Shown here in pieces: positions 11,101 to 20,177 of a DNA stretch of 64,000 bases (position 1 is the first letter of the stretch; each line of letters begins with the position of its first letter). Position numbers and translations under genes: made by a program. The DNA comes from Garcia nutans. Lineage: Eukaryota; Streptophyta; Magnoliopsida; Malpighiales; Euphorbiaceae. Location: contig CANTUV010000035.1 of the NCBI GenBank assembly GCA_947685225.1, forward strand, positions 6,331,501 to 6,395,500. The letters run 5' to 3'. Below the pieces are notes generated by a model. The model worked only from the letters and a program-made list of their open reading frames with translations. It was not told the origin of the DNA and made no database searches.

Positions 11101-12657
11101 GCATAGGCAAAATGAAACAAATGTTAAGCAAAACAAGCATATAAAAGTGCAAACAATGAAAGGGAATATAAACATTATATATATGAAAGTGGAGGAAAGT
11201 ACAAGACATGAAACATAAGCAGTAAACATATGAAAGTGCAAACAAAAACAAACTAGAGCTAATTCTGAGTCATCATCTAACTCTAACTCTTCTTCAACTA
11301 AAGGAGCTTTCCCCTTATCTTGAGGTGCAACAGAGGCAGAGCTAGTGCTAATGGACTCTTCTTCTTCAGCAACGCTTTGGGTGTGATCACTTATATCCCA
11401 ATCTTCAAGATTGCATTGAGGCAAGTCCAATTTGCCTTGCATGTCATAAAGATCATGGTGCATGTGGGATATAAGGTCAATTCTCTTGTTCAAGTGCTGA
11501 AATCTCTTAGATACACTTTTCTTGAACTTGGAGAATTTCCTTGAGAGAGTCTTGATAGCATGGAGGATGAGTTGTGTGGTGGATGAAGCAGTTTCTTTAG
11601 CAGCTTTTGATGAAGTTGCTTTTGAAGGTAGTTCTACTGCAACTTCTACAGAATCTCCCTCTTCCTCAATTGTATACCTTGGCCTTTTCTTTTGTTTATC
11701 CATAACTCCTTTCTTGCCATAGCAGTATACATATGACCCTTCTATCTTCCTTACACAACCAGCATGTTCTAAGTAATCCATTGTGATAGCATTGGAGGCT
11801 AGAGTGAAAGGGTTCCTCAAAGTAGCTAAGTTCAAATTATTCAGAAGGTTTAGGTGCCTAGCTATTTGAGTAACTTGAGAGGATAGGAAGAAGGTACCAG
11901 TTCTTGTAATAGCATGATGATAAAAGGTATCAATCAAGAACTTGGTGGTGTTCATTTTGATGTTATGGGTGAAAGCATACAGAAATATAAGATCTCTTTT
12001 GGTGACTTTCTCATTCCCATCAGCTCTTTGGTGAATGGTATAGGTGATAATCCTATGGAGCATCCAGTGGGTGAGAGATTTGATATGTCTGGCTTTAGAT
12101 TCCTTTTCAAAAGAGGTTTCAATGGAAATTTCTCTCCAGAAATCAGAAAGTGTTGGGTTTGAGAAGATTTGGTCATTGTAGGAGGTTATACCTTCAGAAG
12201 GGAAGTTCCAAATGTTGCCAAATCCTTCTAGGGTTAAGGAATGATAATGATCAAAAAGCTTAAATCTTACCCCGTACCAACCTAGAGCAGAGTTTGCACT
12301 TTTTTCTATTTGAAGAGACATCAGAAATTCTTTGCTAAGACTTGAGTAGCCTACCTCTTCTGGAAAGACAAATTTTTCCCATCCAAGGACATCCAACAAT
12401 CCTTCAATTTCGTCCTTGATGTTCAAGGCAGACAGCATCCCACCAAAAGGTGATTTGGTGCCTTCAACCTTCTTTTTCTTAAGCATAGCATACCTAATGT
12501 CTTCCTCAGAGGTTTGATGATGAGGTTTGTGAATTTTTTCACCCCTTTTAGACTGGGGAGGAGATGGAGGTTCAACAACAGGTTCTCTAATGGTGATTCC
12601 TGGAACTCTCTTGGCTTGTCCCTTTATTTTGGAAGTGGTTTTTCTTTTGGGAGCCAT
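10927..12657 (-). CDS. third ORF of the Sirevirus-like element (envelope position), up to 576 aa
   Basis: Open frame between pol and the 3' LTR, where Sireviruses carry an envelope-like gene. The start (12657) is followed by a basic, nuclear-localisation-like head (MAPKRKTTSKIKGQAKR). Residues about 80-330 form a mostly helical, globular-looking region of the kind found in plant transposon-associated ORFs; I cannot name its function. A serine- and acid-rich section follows (residues about 410-465), then an abrupt, very hydrophobic stretch (about 467-519) and a short basic end. The hydrophobic stretch could be membrane segments or could be non-coding: it is T-rich on the sense strand and the frame then runs through three polypurine tracts. 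True coding may therefore end near residue 467, or an intron may start there. Upstream lies its own promoter-like region (12658-13218). Confidence 0.7.
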   Translation of the reverse strand: MAPKRKTTSKIKGQAKRVPGITIREPVVEPPSPPQSKRGEKIHKPHHQTSEEDIRYAMLKKKKVEGTKSPFGGMLSALNIKDEIEGLLDVLGWEKFVFPEEVGYSSLSKEFLMSLQIEKSANSALGWYGVRFKLFDHYHSLTLEGFGNIWNFPSEGITSYNDQIFSNPTLSDFWREISIETSFEKESKARHIKSLTHWMLHRIITYTIHQRADGNEKVTKRDLIFLYAFTHNIKMNTTKFLIDTFYHHAITRTGTFFLSSQVTQIARHLNLLNNLNLATLRNPFTLASNAITMDYLEHAGCVRKIEGSYVYCYGKKGVMDKQKKRPRYTIEEEGDSVEVAVELPSKATSSKAAKETASSTTQLILHAIKTLSRKFSKFKKSVSKRFQHLNKRIDLISHMHHDLYDMQGKLDLPQCNLEDWDISDHTQSVAEEEESISTSSASVAPQDKGKAPLVEEELELDDDSELALVCFCLHFHMFTAYVSCLVLSSTFIYIMFIFPFIVCTFICLFCLTFVSFCLCQWGRTIPKWNEPSGMNQVTVYKNGKTRIRTIILNICNRGEMFMGEKCLHQTITFAPR

Positions 12658-13218
12658 TAGAATAGAAGAAACAGATGAGAGCAGGAAAACAGAGGTTGAT
12701 TTGAGAAGCAGATGAGTTGAGAAGATTTTAGGGTTTTAGATTGTTTTCAGAAGCAAAATATCCAAGAAATTTGATGTAACTTACTCTTAAATAGATGGAG
12801 TTAAGAAAATAGCCGTTTTTGACTGTTGGATATTAAGAGTTGCGACCTGTCACACAGCCAACGGTTATAAATTTTCGAGCAGAGTGTACAGGGTGCGGTC
12901 GCGGATTGAAGATAGTGCGATCGCTACTTATGGTCTAGCGACCATTGTCAAGATAAGTATGCTCGCGAGTGAGGAAAGTAACTGTAACGGTCGAAACTAT
13001 TCAAATTGGTGCGGCCGCGCACAAATTTTCTCGACCGCGCTCAGAGTCATTAGTTTGAATGAAACTGACAGACAGGATAGCGACCGCTGAAGAATACTGG
13101 AGCGACCGCTACATACTTAAAAATGAAAGATTCAAGGAAAGGTGGAAAATATTTCTATTGTGTTAAGAAACATTAAATTCATGCACATAGAAACCTTATT
13201 GATAGGCAAAAGTTTTAA
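12658..13218 (-). promoter_or_regulatory. promoter-like spacer upstream of the third ORF
   Basis: Spacer of 560 bp between the pol stop and the third-ORF start. Between about 12890 and 13110 it carries at least seven GCGACCG/CGGTCGC-like motifs in both orientations (for example GTGCGGTCGCGG, AACGGTCGAAA, AGCGACCGCTG, GAGCGACCGCT). A TATA-like TATTTAAGAG on the minus strand follows near 12795-12786, about 130 bp before the ATG. The same order, motif array then TATA box, occurs in the LTR. Promoter function is inferred. Confidence 0.5.
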
Positions 13219-16200
13219 TTAATTCAAAGTGATTCCATCAATCATTCCTAAATTGAGTTTTATGAAGTTAAGTCTATCTTCATTCAAGGGTTTTGTAAAA
13301 ACATCAGCAAGTTGATTTTGTGTATCTATAAATTCTAAGATTATGTTCTGATTTTGTACATTTTCCCTCAAAAAATGATGTCTAATATCTATATGCTTGG
13401 ATCTAGAATGTTGGATAGGATTTTTAGACAAATTGATAGCACTAGTGTTGTCACATTTAATGGAAATATTGTTAAAAACCTTACCATAGTCAAGCAATTG
13501 TTGTTTCATCCATAATACTTGTGTGCAACAAAAACATGCTGCAACATACTCAGCTTCCGTTGTGGATAAAGCAACCGATGCTTGTTTCTTACTATGCCAA
13601 GAAACTAGACAATTACCAAGAAAGTGACATGCTCCTGTAGTGCTTTTCCTATCTAAGATGCTACCAGCATAATCTGCATCTGAAAATCCTATAATATGAA
13701 ATGATGTGTTTTTAGGATACCAAAGTCCTAAATGCATTGTACCACTCAAATATTTCAAGATTCTCTTAGTGGCATTCAAGTGTGATTCTTTAGGACAAGT
13801 TTGAAATCTAGCACAAAGACATACACTATACATTATATCAGGTCTAGATGCGGTTAAGTAAAGTAGTGATCCGATGATACCTCGATATTTCTTCTCATCT
13901 ACTGCTTTACCATTTTCATCTTTACCTAATTTCAAGGATGTGCTCATAGGAGTTTTGCTAGTTTTGCAGCCATCCATTCCAAATTTCTTGATGAGTTCTT
14001 TTGTATATTTGGATTGGTTGATGAAGATCCCATCTTTACATTGCTTGACTTGCAGTCCAAGGAAGAATTTGAGTTCTCCCATCATGCTCATTTCAAATTC
14101 CCTAGTCATACAAGAAGCAAATTCTTTGCACAAGGTTTCATTAGTAGCTCCAAATATTATGTCATCCACGTAAATTTGTACAATCAAAATGTTATGCTTA
14201 TCCTTTTTAACAAAAAGAGTTGTGTCTACTTTTCCTTTTGCAAAACCATTTTCAAGTAAATATGCACTAAGTTTATCATACCAAGCTCTAGGTGCTTGCT
14301 TTAATCCATATAAAGCTTTGGTAAGTTTGAAAACATGATCAGGAAATTTGTAGTTTTCAAAACCAGGAGGTTGTTCAACATAAACTTCTTCATTTATGAG
14401 TCCATTTAGAAATGCACTTTTAACATCCATTTGATAAAGCTTAAAATTCATATGACATGCAAAAGCAAGTAATATTCTAATAGCTTCTAATCTGGCTACT
14501 GGAGCAAAGGTTTCATCATAGTCAATACCTTCTTCTTGATTATAACCTTTGGCTACCAATCTTGCTTTATTTCTAATAATGTGACCATTTTCATCAAGCT
14601 TATTCCTATAAATCCATTTGCATCCTATTATAGAATGATCTATAGGTCTAGGAGTAAGTTGCCAAACATTATTTCTTTCAAATTGATTAAGTTCATCATG
14701 CATTGCAGTTATCCAATTTTCATCATTTAAAGCTTCCTCAATAGTTTTTGGTTCAATTTGAGAAACAAAAGCAACATTAACATCAACATGATTAATTTTA
14801 GATCTAGTAATTACTCCCTTTGATGTTTCTCCAATGATGAGTTCCTTTGGATGATCTTTCTTGTATTGCCAATCCTTAGGTAGATCTTGAGTCTCTTCTT
14901 CAAGTTGATTGATCTTTGGAGCATCAATAGATTCAAGAGGTTCAAGAGTACCTGCAGGGTCATTGAAAGTAATACCTTTCTTTTGATCAAGTTTGGATGA
15001 TTCATCAAATACAACATGCATTGATTCTTCTATAACTAGAGTTTTCATATTAAATACTCTATATGCTTTGCTATATGATGAATATCCTAAGAATATGCCT
15101 TCATCTGATTTGGATGAAAATTTTCCAAGATTATCCTTGGTATTCAATATGAAGCATTTGCATCCGAATACTCTAAAATATCCAATTCTGGGTATTCTTC
15201 CATTCCATAGCTCATAAGAAGTTTTATTAGTTAAATGCCTTTTGTAAACACGATTTGCAATGTAGCAAGCTGTATTAACGGCTTCTGCCCAAAAATAAGA
15301 TGGTAAATCATATTCATTGAGCATTGTTCTAGCCATTTCAATTAAAGTTCTATTTTTCCTTTCAACTACACCATTTTGCTGTGGAGTTCTAGGAGCAGAA
15401 AAATTATGTGAAATGCCAAGTTCATTGCAAAATCTTTCAAAATTTTCATTTTCAAATTCTTTGCCATGATCACTTCTAATAGATGTGATCACATATCCTT
15501 TTTCATTTTGAACTCTTTTTGCAAATGTTTTGAAGCAATTAAAGGCTTCATTCTTTTGAGCTAAGAAATTAACCCATGTGAATCTAGAGTAATCATCAAC
15601 AAGAACAAATGCATATGATTTGCCTCCTAAGCTTGTAACTCTATTTGGTCCAAATAAATCCAAATGAATGAGCTCTAAAGGTCTAGAGGTGCTTATAACA
15701 CTTTTTGATTTAAATGAGCTTTTATGTTGCTTACCATGTTGACAAGGTTCACAAATCCTATCTTTATCATATTTTATCTTAGGTAAGCCATCAACTAGGT
15801 TCTCATTGCAAATATATTTCAATTGATCCATACCAGCATGTCCTAGTCTTCTATGCCATAACCATGCATCATTATTAGTAGACATTAAACATGTATGATT
15901 TGAATGTATGCTGACATTATAAGTGTTGTTTGTTCTAGTGCCTTTAAATATGATAATACCATTTGAATTCGTGATCTTGCATTCTTTGGAATCAAACTTG
16001 ACAAAGTATGCTTTATCACAAAGTTGACTAACACTTAGCAGGTTATGTTTCAAACCATCAACAAGCCATACATCTTCAATTAAATCCTTACCAATAGAAC
16101 CAATGGAGCCAACACCAAGAATTTTACCTTTAGCATTGTTTCCAAAAGTTACGTTACCTCCATGTTTATAGGTAATACTTGTAAAGAGCTTTGCGTTTCC

Positions 16201-16290
16201 AGTCATATGCCTTGAGCATCCACTATCCACAAGCCATGTGCTTTCATTGGTAGTAGATTTTAGGCATACCTGCAAGCCAATTGTGATCAT
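13219..16290 (-). CDS. pol: Copia pol polyprotein (protease, integrase, reverse transcriptase, RNase H), 1023 aa
   Basis: Polyprotein that copies and integrates the element. Visible domains: retropepsin active site WLVDSG (D22); GAG-pre-integrase zinc region WLWHRRLGHAGM to CEPCQHGKQ; integrase core with the DDE residues in HLDLFGP, RSDHGKEFE and PQQNGVVERKN; reverse transcriptase with KLYQMDVKSAFLNG and the catalytic YVDD (nucleotides 14172-14161, about residue 707); RNase H with FSDADYAGS and ALSTTEAEYVAA. The frame is complete. Its ATG (16290-16288) overlaps the gag stop TGA (16289-16287), placing pol in the -1 frame relative to gag. No lesion is seen, so the enzyme could be active. Confidence 0.92.
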   Translation of the reverse strand: MITIGLQVCLKSTTNESTWLVDSGCSRHMTGNAKLFTSITYKHGGNVTFGNNAKGKILGVGSIGSIGKDLIEDVWLVDGLKHNLLSVSQLCDKAYFVKFDSKECKITNSNGIIIFKGTRTNNTYNVSIHSNHTCLMSTNNDAWLWHRRLGHAGMDQLKYICNENLVDGLPKIKYDKDRICEPCQHGKQHKSSFKSKSVISTSRPLELIHLDLFGPNRVTSLGGKSYAFVLVDDYSRFTWVNFLAQKNEAFNCFKTFAKRVQNEKGYVITSIRSDHGKEFENENFERFCNELGISHNFSAPRTPQQNGVVERKNRTLIEMARTMLNEYDLPSYFWAEAVNTACYIANRVYKRHLTNKTSYELWNGRIPRIGYFRVFGCKCFILNTKDNLGKFSSKSDEGIFLGYSSYSKAYRVFNMKTLVIEESMHVVFDESSKLDQKKGITFNDPAGTLEPLESIDAPKINQLEEETQDLPKDWQYKKDHPKELIIGETSKGVITRSKINHVDVNVAFVSQIEPKTIEEALNDENWITAMHDELNQFERNNVWQLTPRPIDHSIIGCKWIYRNKLDENGHIIRNKARLVAKGYNQEEGIDYDETFAPVARLEAIRILLAFACHMNFKLYQMDVKSAFLNGLINEEVYVEQPPGFENYKFPDHVFKLTKALYGLKQAPRAWYDKLSAYLLENGFAKGKVDTTLFVKKDKHNILIVQIYVDDIIFGATNETLCKEFASCMTREFEMSMMGELKFFLGLQVKQCKDGIFINQSKYTKELIKKFGMDGCKTSKTPMSTSLKLGKDENGKAVDEKKYRGIIGSLLYLTASRPDIMYSVCLCARFQTCPKESHLNATKRILKYLSGTMHLGLWYPKNTSFHIIGFSDADYAGSILDRKSTTGACHFLGNCLVSWHSKKQASVALSTTEAEYVAACFCCTQVLWMKQQLLDYGKVFNNISIKCDNTSAINLSKNPIQHSRSKHIDIRHHFLRENVQNQNIILEFIDTQNQLADVFTKPLNEDRLNFIKLNLGMIDGITLN

Positions 16291-16300
16291 CCTTTTTTAG
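16287..16300 (-). promoter_or_regulatory. gag/pol -1 overlap with A6 run: candidate frameshift or stop-start site
   Basis: On the sense strand, CCTAAAAAAGGATGATC contains the gag stop TGA and the pol ATG sharing two bases. The pol frame has a TAA just upstream of the A run, so a -1 slip could only occur within AAAAAAGG. Either slippage on the A run or termination-reinitiation at ATGA could produce pol. Neither is proven. Confidence 0.5.
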
Positions 16301-18128
16301 GTACCCACATATAGTTGGGTCCTTGATGGTTAGTAGAAAGAGTGTTTTCTAACTTGAGATGAGCCTTTCTTATATAACAGGAAAAATTTTTGTGTCCAAA
16401 TTTCATGCAATATGTGCATTGCCATGGTATTCTTTGCTTCTGCATTTTTCTTTTTGCATTATACATACAACTACAAGTATGTGATTTCTTTTGTACAAGT
16501 TTAGTGAACAACAATGCATAATTATCTTTAGCTTTATTTCCTAGTGAACCATAAGAAGTTCTTTTAGACTTGGTGCAAGCATCTTTGATATGAACATTAG
16601 AAATTCCAATTGTAGATGCTTTCACAAATGTTGGTTTGCTAGGTGCAATGTTGGTTGAGCCATTGAATCCTAATCCATATTTCAAGGAAGGTGATCTTTG
16701 ATTATTAATTAATGTGTTCAATGCTTCCTTTCCTTTATGAAATCTGGAAATTGATTCTTTTAGTTCTTTTAGTTCATGCTTCAATGCCTCATTCTCTTTA
16801 ATCACTTTTTCTAAGTCATGTGAGCTTTTATTTAATTCTCCTATTGTATTCATCAAATGTTCATTTGAGGTTTTCAATTCTAAGGTAGAGTTCTTTAAGC
16901 ATATAAAATCCTTTTCTAACTTAGAGTTTTTCTCTTTATAGAGCATCATTTTGGAGAAATATTTTTCTATTTTAGAATTCATGTGCTCAATCAAGTCACT
17001 ATCATCTATATCATTTATATCATCATGTGCTACAAGATCAAAAGATTGAGTACTTACCTCATTGGAGTCATCTTCAATAGCCATGAGACAAAGATTTGCA
17101 ATTCCTTCCTCTTCTTCTTCTTCACTTGAGGAAGAGTCATCCCATGTGGCTTTGAGAGACTTTTTCTTTTCTTTATCCCATTTCCTTTTGTTCTTTAATT
17201 TGTAGCAATCCGACTTGATGTGACCGGTTTTTCCACATTCATAGCATTTTACCTCATTTTTCTTTTCTTTTTCTTTGAAGGAGAATTTTGGAGGTGTACC
17301 TTTGTTTGCTTGTAATCTTTTCTTCCTTTTCCATTCATTGATTCTTTTTGAGAACATTGCCATTTCATCTTCATCATCAGTACCTTCATTGCTTGAGCTC
17401 TCAGCTTCTTTGATTGCTTTGAGTGCAATTGGTTTTCTCTTTTCTTTCTCACCTTGATCTTCTTCTTTTTCACTGTGCAGCTCAAAAGTGAGTAATTTAC
17501 CAACTAGCTCGTCGGTTCTTAATGTGCTGAGATCATGAGCTTCTTCTATGGATGATACTTTGGATTCAAAGTTCTTTCTAGCTCTTAGGGCTCTCAAGAT
17601 TTTACTGTTTACATCACCTTGATCATATACCTTGCCATACTTTTTTAGTTCATTGACAATAGCAAGCAAACGATTTGTCATGTCGGTGACATTTTCATTT
17701 GGTTTCATCTTGAATAGCTCATACTCATGAACATGCATTTGTTTCTTGGTAAATCTTACTTGAGTTGTACCTTCATGGTAGTTTTCAAGTGTTTTCCAAA
17801 TACAATGTGCACAAGTTAAATGTTGAACTCTTCCACCTTCTTCTCTTGAAATGGAGTTCATCAAGATGGAAGCAGCTCTATTGTTCTTGAATCGATCTCT
17901 GATATTGCTAGTTGACCATTGAGCTTTGGGAAGTGGAACTTGAATACCGTCAACCTCATGAGTAGGAGATTTCCACTCATTTTCCACGAAATCCCATAGT
18001 TCAATCCCTTTACTGTCTAGAAACAAATACATTTTGTGTTTCCAGTATGAGTAATCCGTTCCATCAAAGTAAGGTCTAAGAATAGAGTTAAGATTTCCAT
18101 GAGAGCTTGATGAAGAAGAAGTTGCCAT
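16287..18128 (-). CDS. gag: Copia gag polyprotein, 613 aa
   Basis: Structural protein that packages element RNA into virus-like particles. The start ATG is at 18128-18126, 38 nt after the primer-binding site. The N-terminal region has the Copia gag fold signature (PYFDGTDYSYWKHKMYLFLD, then LTFELHSEKEE). A CCHC zinc knuckle CYECGKTGHIKSDC follows a lysine-rich linker, then an acidic run, a long coiled-coil-like region (KIEKYFSKMMLYKEKNSKLE onward) and a second knuckle CTYCMKFGHKNFSC near the end. Two knuckles and the large size fit Sireviruses. It ends MWVPKKG, a peptide usually found at the gag-pol border of a continuous Copia frame, so the frame break here is at the normal domain boundary. 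Confidence 0.9.
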   Translation of the reverse strand: MATSSSSSSHGNLNSILRPYFDGTDYSYWKHKMYLFLDSKGIELWDFVENEWKSPTHEVDGIQVPLPKAQWSTSNIRDRFKNNRAASILMNSISREEGGRVQHLTCAHCIWKTLENYHEGTTQVRFTKKQMHVHEYELFKMKPNENVTDMTNRLLAIVNELKKYGKVYDQGDVNSKILRALRARKNFESKVSSIEEAHDLSTLRTDELVGKLLTFELHSEKEEDQGEKEKRKPIALKAIKEAESSSNEGTDDEDEMAMFSKRINEWKRKKRLQANKGTPPKFSFKEKEKKNEVKCYECGKTGHIKSDCYKLKNKRKWDKEKKKSLKATWDDSSSSEEEEEEGIANLCLMAIEDDSNEVSTQSFDLVAHDDINDIDDSDLIEHMNSKIEKYFSKMMLYKEKNSKLEKDFICLKNSTLELKTSNEHLMNTIGELNKSSHDLEKVIKENEALKHELKELKESISRFHKGKEALNTLINNQRSPSLKYGLGFNGSTNIAPSKPTFVKASTIGISNVHIKDACTKSKRTSYGSLGNKAKDNYALLFTKLVQKKSHTCSCMYNAKRKMQKQRIPWQCTYCMKFGHKNFSCYIRKAHLKLENTLSTNHQGPNYMWVPKKG

Positions 18129-18168
18129 TGTGGATCAGATTTCACAATTAAGTTTAAGAAATCTCAGG

Positions 18169-18180
18169 GCTCTGATACCA
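18169..18180 (-). other. primer-binding site (initiator tRNA-Met)
   Basis: The minus strand reads TGGTATCAGAGC two bases inside the 5' LTR, complementary to the 3' end of plant initiator tRNA-Met. It primes minus-strand DNA synthesis. Confidence 0.9.
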
Positions 18181-18182
18181 AT

Positions 18183-19534
18183 TGTTGTCCCAAGATGGCA
18201 ACCAAGAGGGGGGGGTGAATTGGTTTCGTCAAGAAATAATGACAATTTAAAAAAAAAAACTCAACAAACAAGAAATGCGGAATAGAGAGTTGGTTGAGTA
18301 ATGGAGGAAGGTAAGAACACACAAGATTTATAGTGGTTCGGATTTACTTCAATCCTACATCCACTTCCTTAACAACTTGTTAAGGTTCCACTAGTCTTTG
18401 AAGTTTTCACAAGCTCACTTCCAACTTTACAAGTGTTTTTCTTAGGCTCACACTTACAACCCACACAAGAGTTTTACAAGGCTCACTCTCTCAACCTAAG
18501 TGTTTCCCAAGCTTACACTCAAACTTATACAATGGTGTTTTCAATGCTAACACCTAACATTCATAACAATTCAAATACAAGTTTAAGCAAAAGGAAATTT
18601 GTTGCTTGGCTATGAAAATCTTTTCTCAATGATGTTATATTCTTCGTTTTCTCATGGAAACATTGTATTTATAGCCAATGTGGTCTTACTAGCCGTTATT
18701 GCTGTTTAGAATAAAGTCTTGGCAGATTAGACCTTCTTTACTTAAACTGTCCGAAGCACTTAGCGGTCGCCCTTCATACAAGGATGGTCGCTCTCATGCT
18801 TCACGCGGTCGTCCTTTTAACCAGGGACGGTCGCTACTTTTGAAAAAGTTCAACGGTCGAATTTTAGTGCTCTACAGCAGGAATCTTGCCCATGATGTTT
18901 TTGTCGGACCGTTTCTTGCCCATGCTGTGTTTGTCGGGACGGTCGCGCATCACAAAGTGCGGTCGCCCTTTTTTGAATACTGAAGTGGGATTACAACGGT
19001 CATGTCACGTGTCACTTTCTGACAGAGCAAAAGAGATGTCCGCCATAATTTGAATCTTCGCGGTCGCCCTTGGTAGGTTTTCGCGGTCGAACTCACATTC
19101 TCGCGTCGAACTTCTGGACGCACCTGAGGACGCGAACACTACTGTCTCTTTGAGCAATTTCTTCTTGAATTGTTGGGCGGTCGCGACTATAAATGAGCGG
19201 TCGCTAAAGTGGTAAGCGAGGTCGAATCATTCACCGTTCTTGTCACCGCGAACCTTACTGTGATTGTAATGATTTAAGTTCCTTGAGTAGCGGTCGGGCA
19301 AATATTAGGACGGTCGCTATTATGTATGAGCGGTCGCGACTATGGTCGAACTTCTGACCGCGAAACCTACTGTGACAAGGAGCGGTCGTATTCAGTTGAG
19401 GTGCGACCGCTATACTTGTTCTGTTCACCTTTAATTGAAGCAACCTAATCCTGCAACAAGCTTTCTCAAATACAAGTTAAATAGATCATCCATTTGAGTT
19501 GTCAAGGATCAAAATTAAGATCATTTGTCTAACA
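18183..19534 (-). repeat. 5' LTR of the Sirevirus-like element
   Basis: 1352 bp, near-identical to 9502-10853. On the sense strand the order is: array of CpG-containing motifs (19416-18761), TATA box CTATAAATAC (18674-18665), then a transcribed part up to the primer-binding site. The upstream half should be U3. Confidence 0.93.
18761..19416 (-). promoter_or_regulatory. array of ~20 CGGTCGC-like motifs in the LTR
   Basis: In about 650 bp the plus strand carries roughly 17 direct copies of a GGTCG core, mostly as CGGTCGC or CGGTCGA, plus a few inverted copies such as GCGACCGC and GACCGCG. Spacing is irregular, 15 to 100 bp. The array lies upstream of the LTR TATA box (18674-18665) in the sense direction. 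It is far richer in CpG than the surrounding DNA. A binding-site cluster or CpG-island-like promoter is inferred. The same array is at 10080-10735 in the other LTR. Confidence 0.65.
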
Positions 19535-20177
19535 GTATATATATACATAGACATTAATTTTATATTTAGACAAATATATACACATTAATTTTATATTTAT
19601 AAATATATATATACACACACATTAATTTTATATATGTACAACTATATATATATACATACACATTAAATTTATATATATATATATATGTGAATTTGATATT
19701 TATATATGAATTTATATACATTCATTTATATATATAAACACATTAATTATATATATATGAATTTTATATTTATATATGAGTTTATATAAATTCATTTATA
19801 TATTTAAATTTAAATGAATTATATATATGTAAATTATATATAATATATATATATATATATTTAAATAAATTTTATTTACTTAATAAAATTTTTTCCTAAA
19901 TAAATATATATATATATATATAAATAATCGACTGTTTAGTGTGTTATTTGGAGAAATATATTTTTTTAAAAAATTAAAAATGAAATTATTATGTAATGTT
20001 TTTTAAATATGCAAAGTTATAGAATATTATTATTATCTCTTAGACATAGTTAATCCAATAATACAAATTAATTATTAAACTATTATAATATTAAATATTT
20101 AATTTTATAATAAATTTATCTATAATTTTTTAAAAATAAATTTAGCCCCCTTCGATAATTTTTTAATTCCGCCGTTG

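Larger units (their letters stand above)
9502..19534 (-). mobile_element. Sirevirus-like Copia LTR retrotransposon, full length, very young
   Basis: A 10,033-bp element read on the minus strand: 5' LTR 18183-19534, primer-binding site at 18169-18180, gag 18128-16287, pol 16290-13219, a third ORF 12657-10927, polypurine tract at 10867-10854 and 3' LTR 10853-9502. LTRs begin TGTTG and end TAACA on the plus strand and are flanked by a perfect 5-bp target duplication GTATA (9497-9501 and 19535-19539). Integrase precedes reverse transcriptase, so it is Copia. The long LTRs, large gag with two zinc knuckles, an extra ORF between pol and the 3' LTR, and several polypurine tracts point to the Sirevirus (SIRE/Maximus) lineage. 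All three frames are open. Confidence 0.9.
8366..20177. mobile_element. palindromic hAT-like element with ~750-bp inverted arms, split by a Sirevirus
   Basis: Outer ends are inverted repeats: CAGCGGCGAAATTAAA on the left, and on the right the reverse complement of CAACGGCGGAATTAAA. The CARCGGCG start resembles plant hAT termini. The similarity continues inward for about 750 bp (8366-9130 against 9400-9501 plus 19540-20177), both arms sharing GGGGGCTAAATTT, AACACACTAAACA and AATTCATTTAAATTTAAA. Without the 10-kb Sirevirus the element is about 1.8 kb with a loop near 9130-9400. No transposase is seen, so it would be non-autonomous. The flanks (GCTTCATC left, GCTTATAT right) could be a degraded 8-bp target duplication. 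Both flanks are DUF21 coding sequence in the same frame. Arms this long are unusual for hAT; a foldback-like or Mutator-like element is the alternative. Confidence 0.7.
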
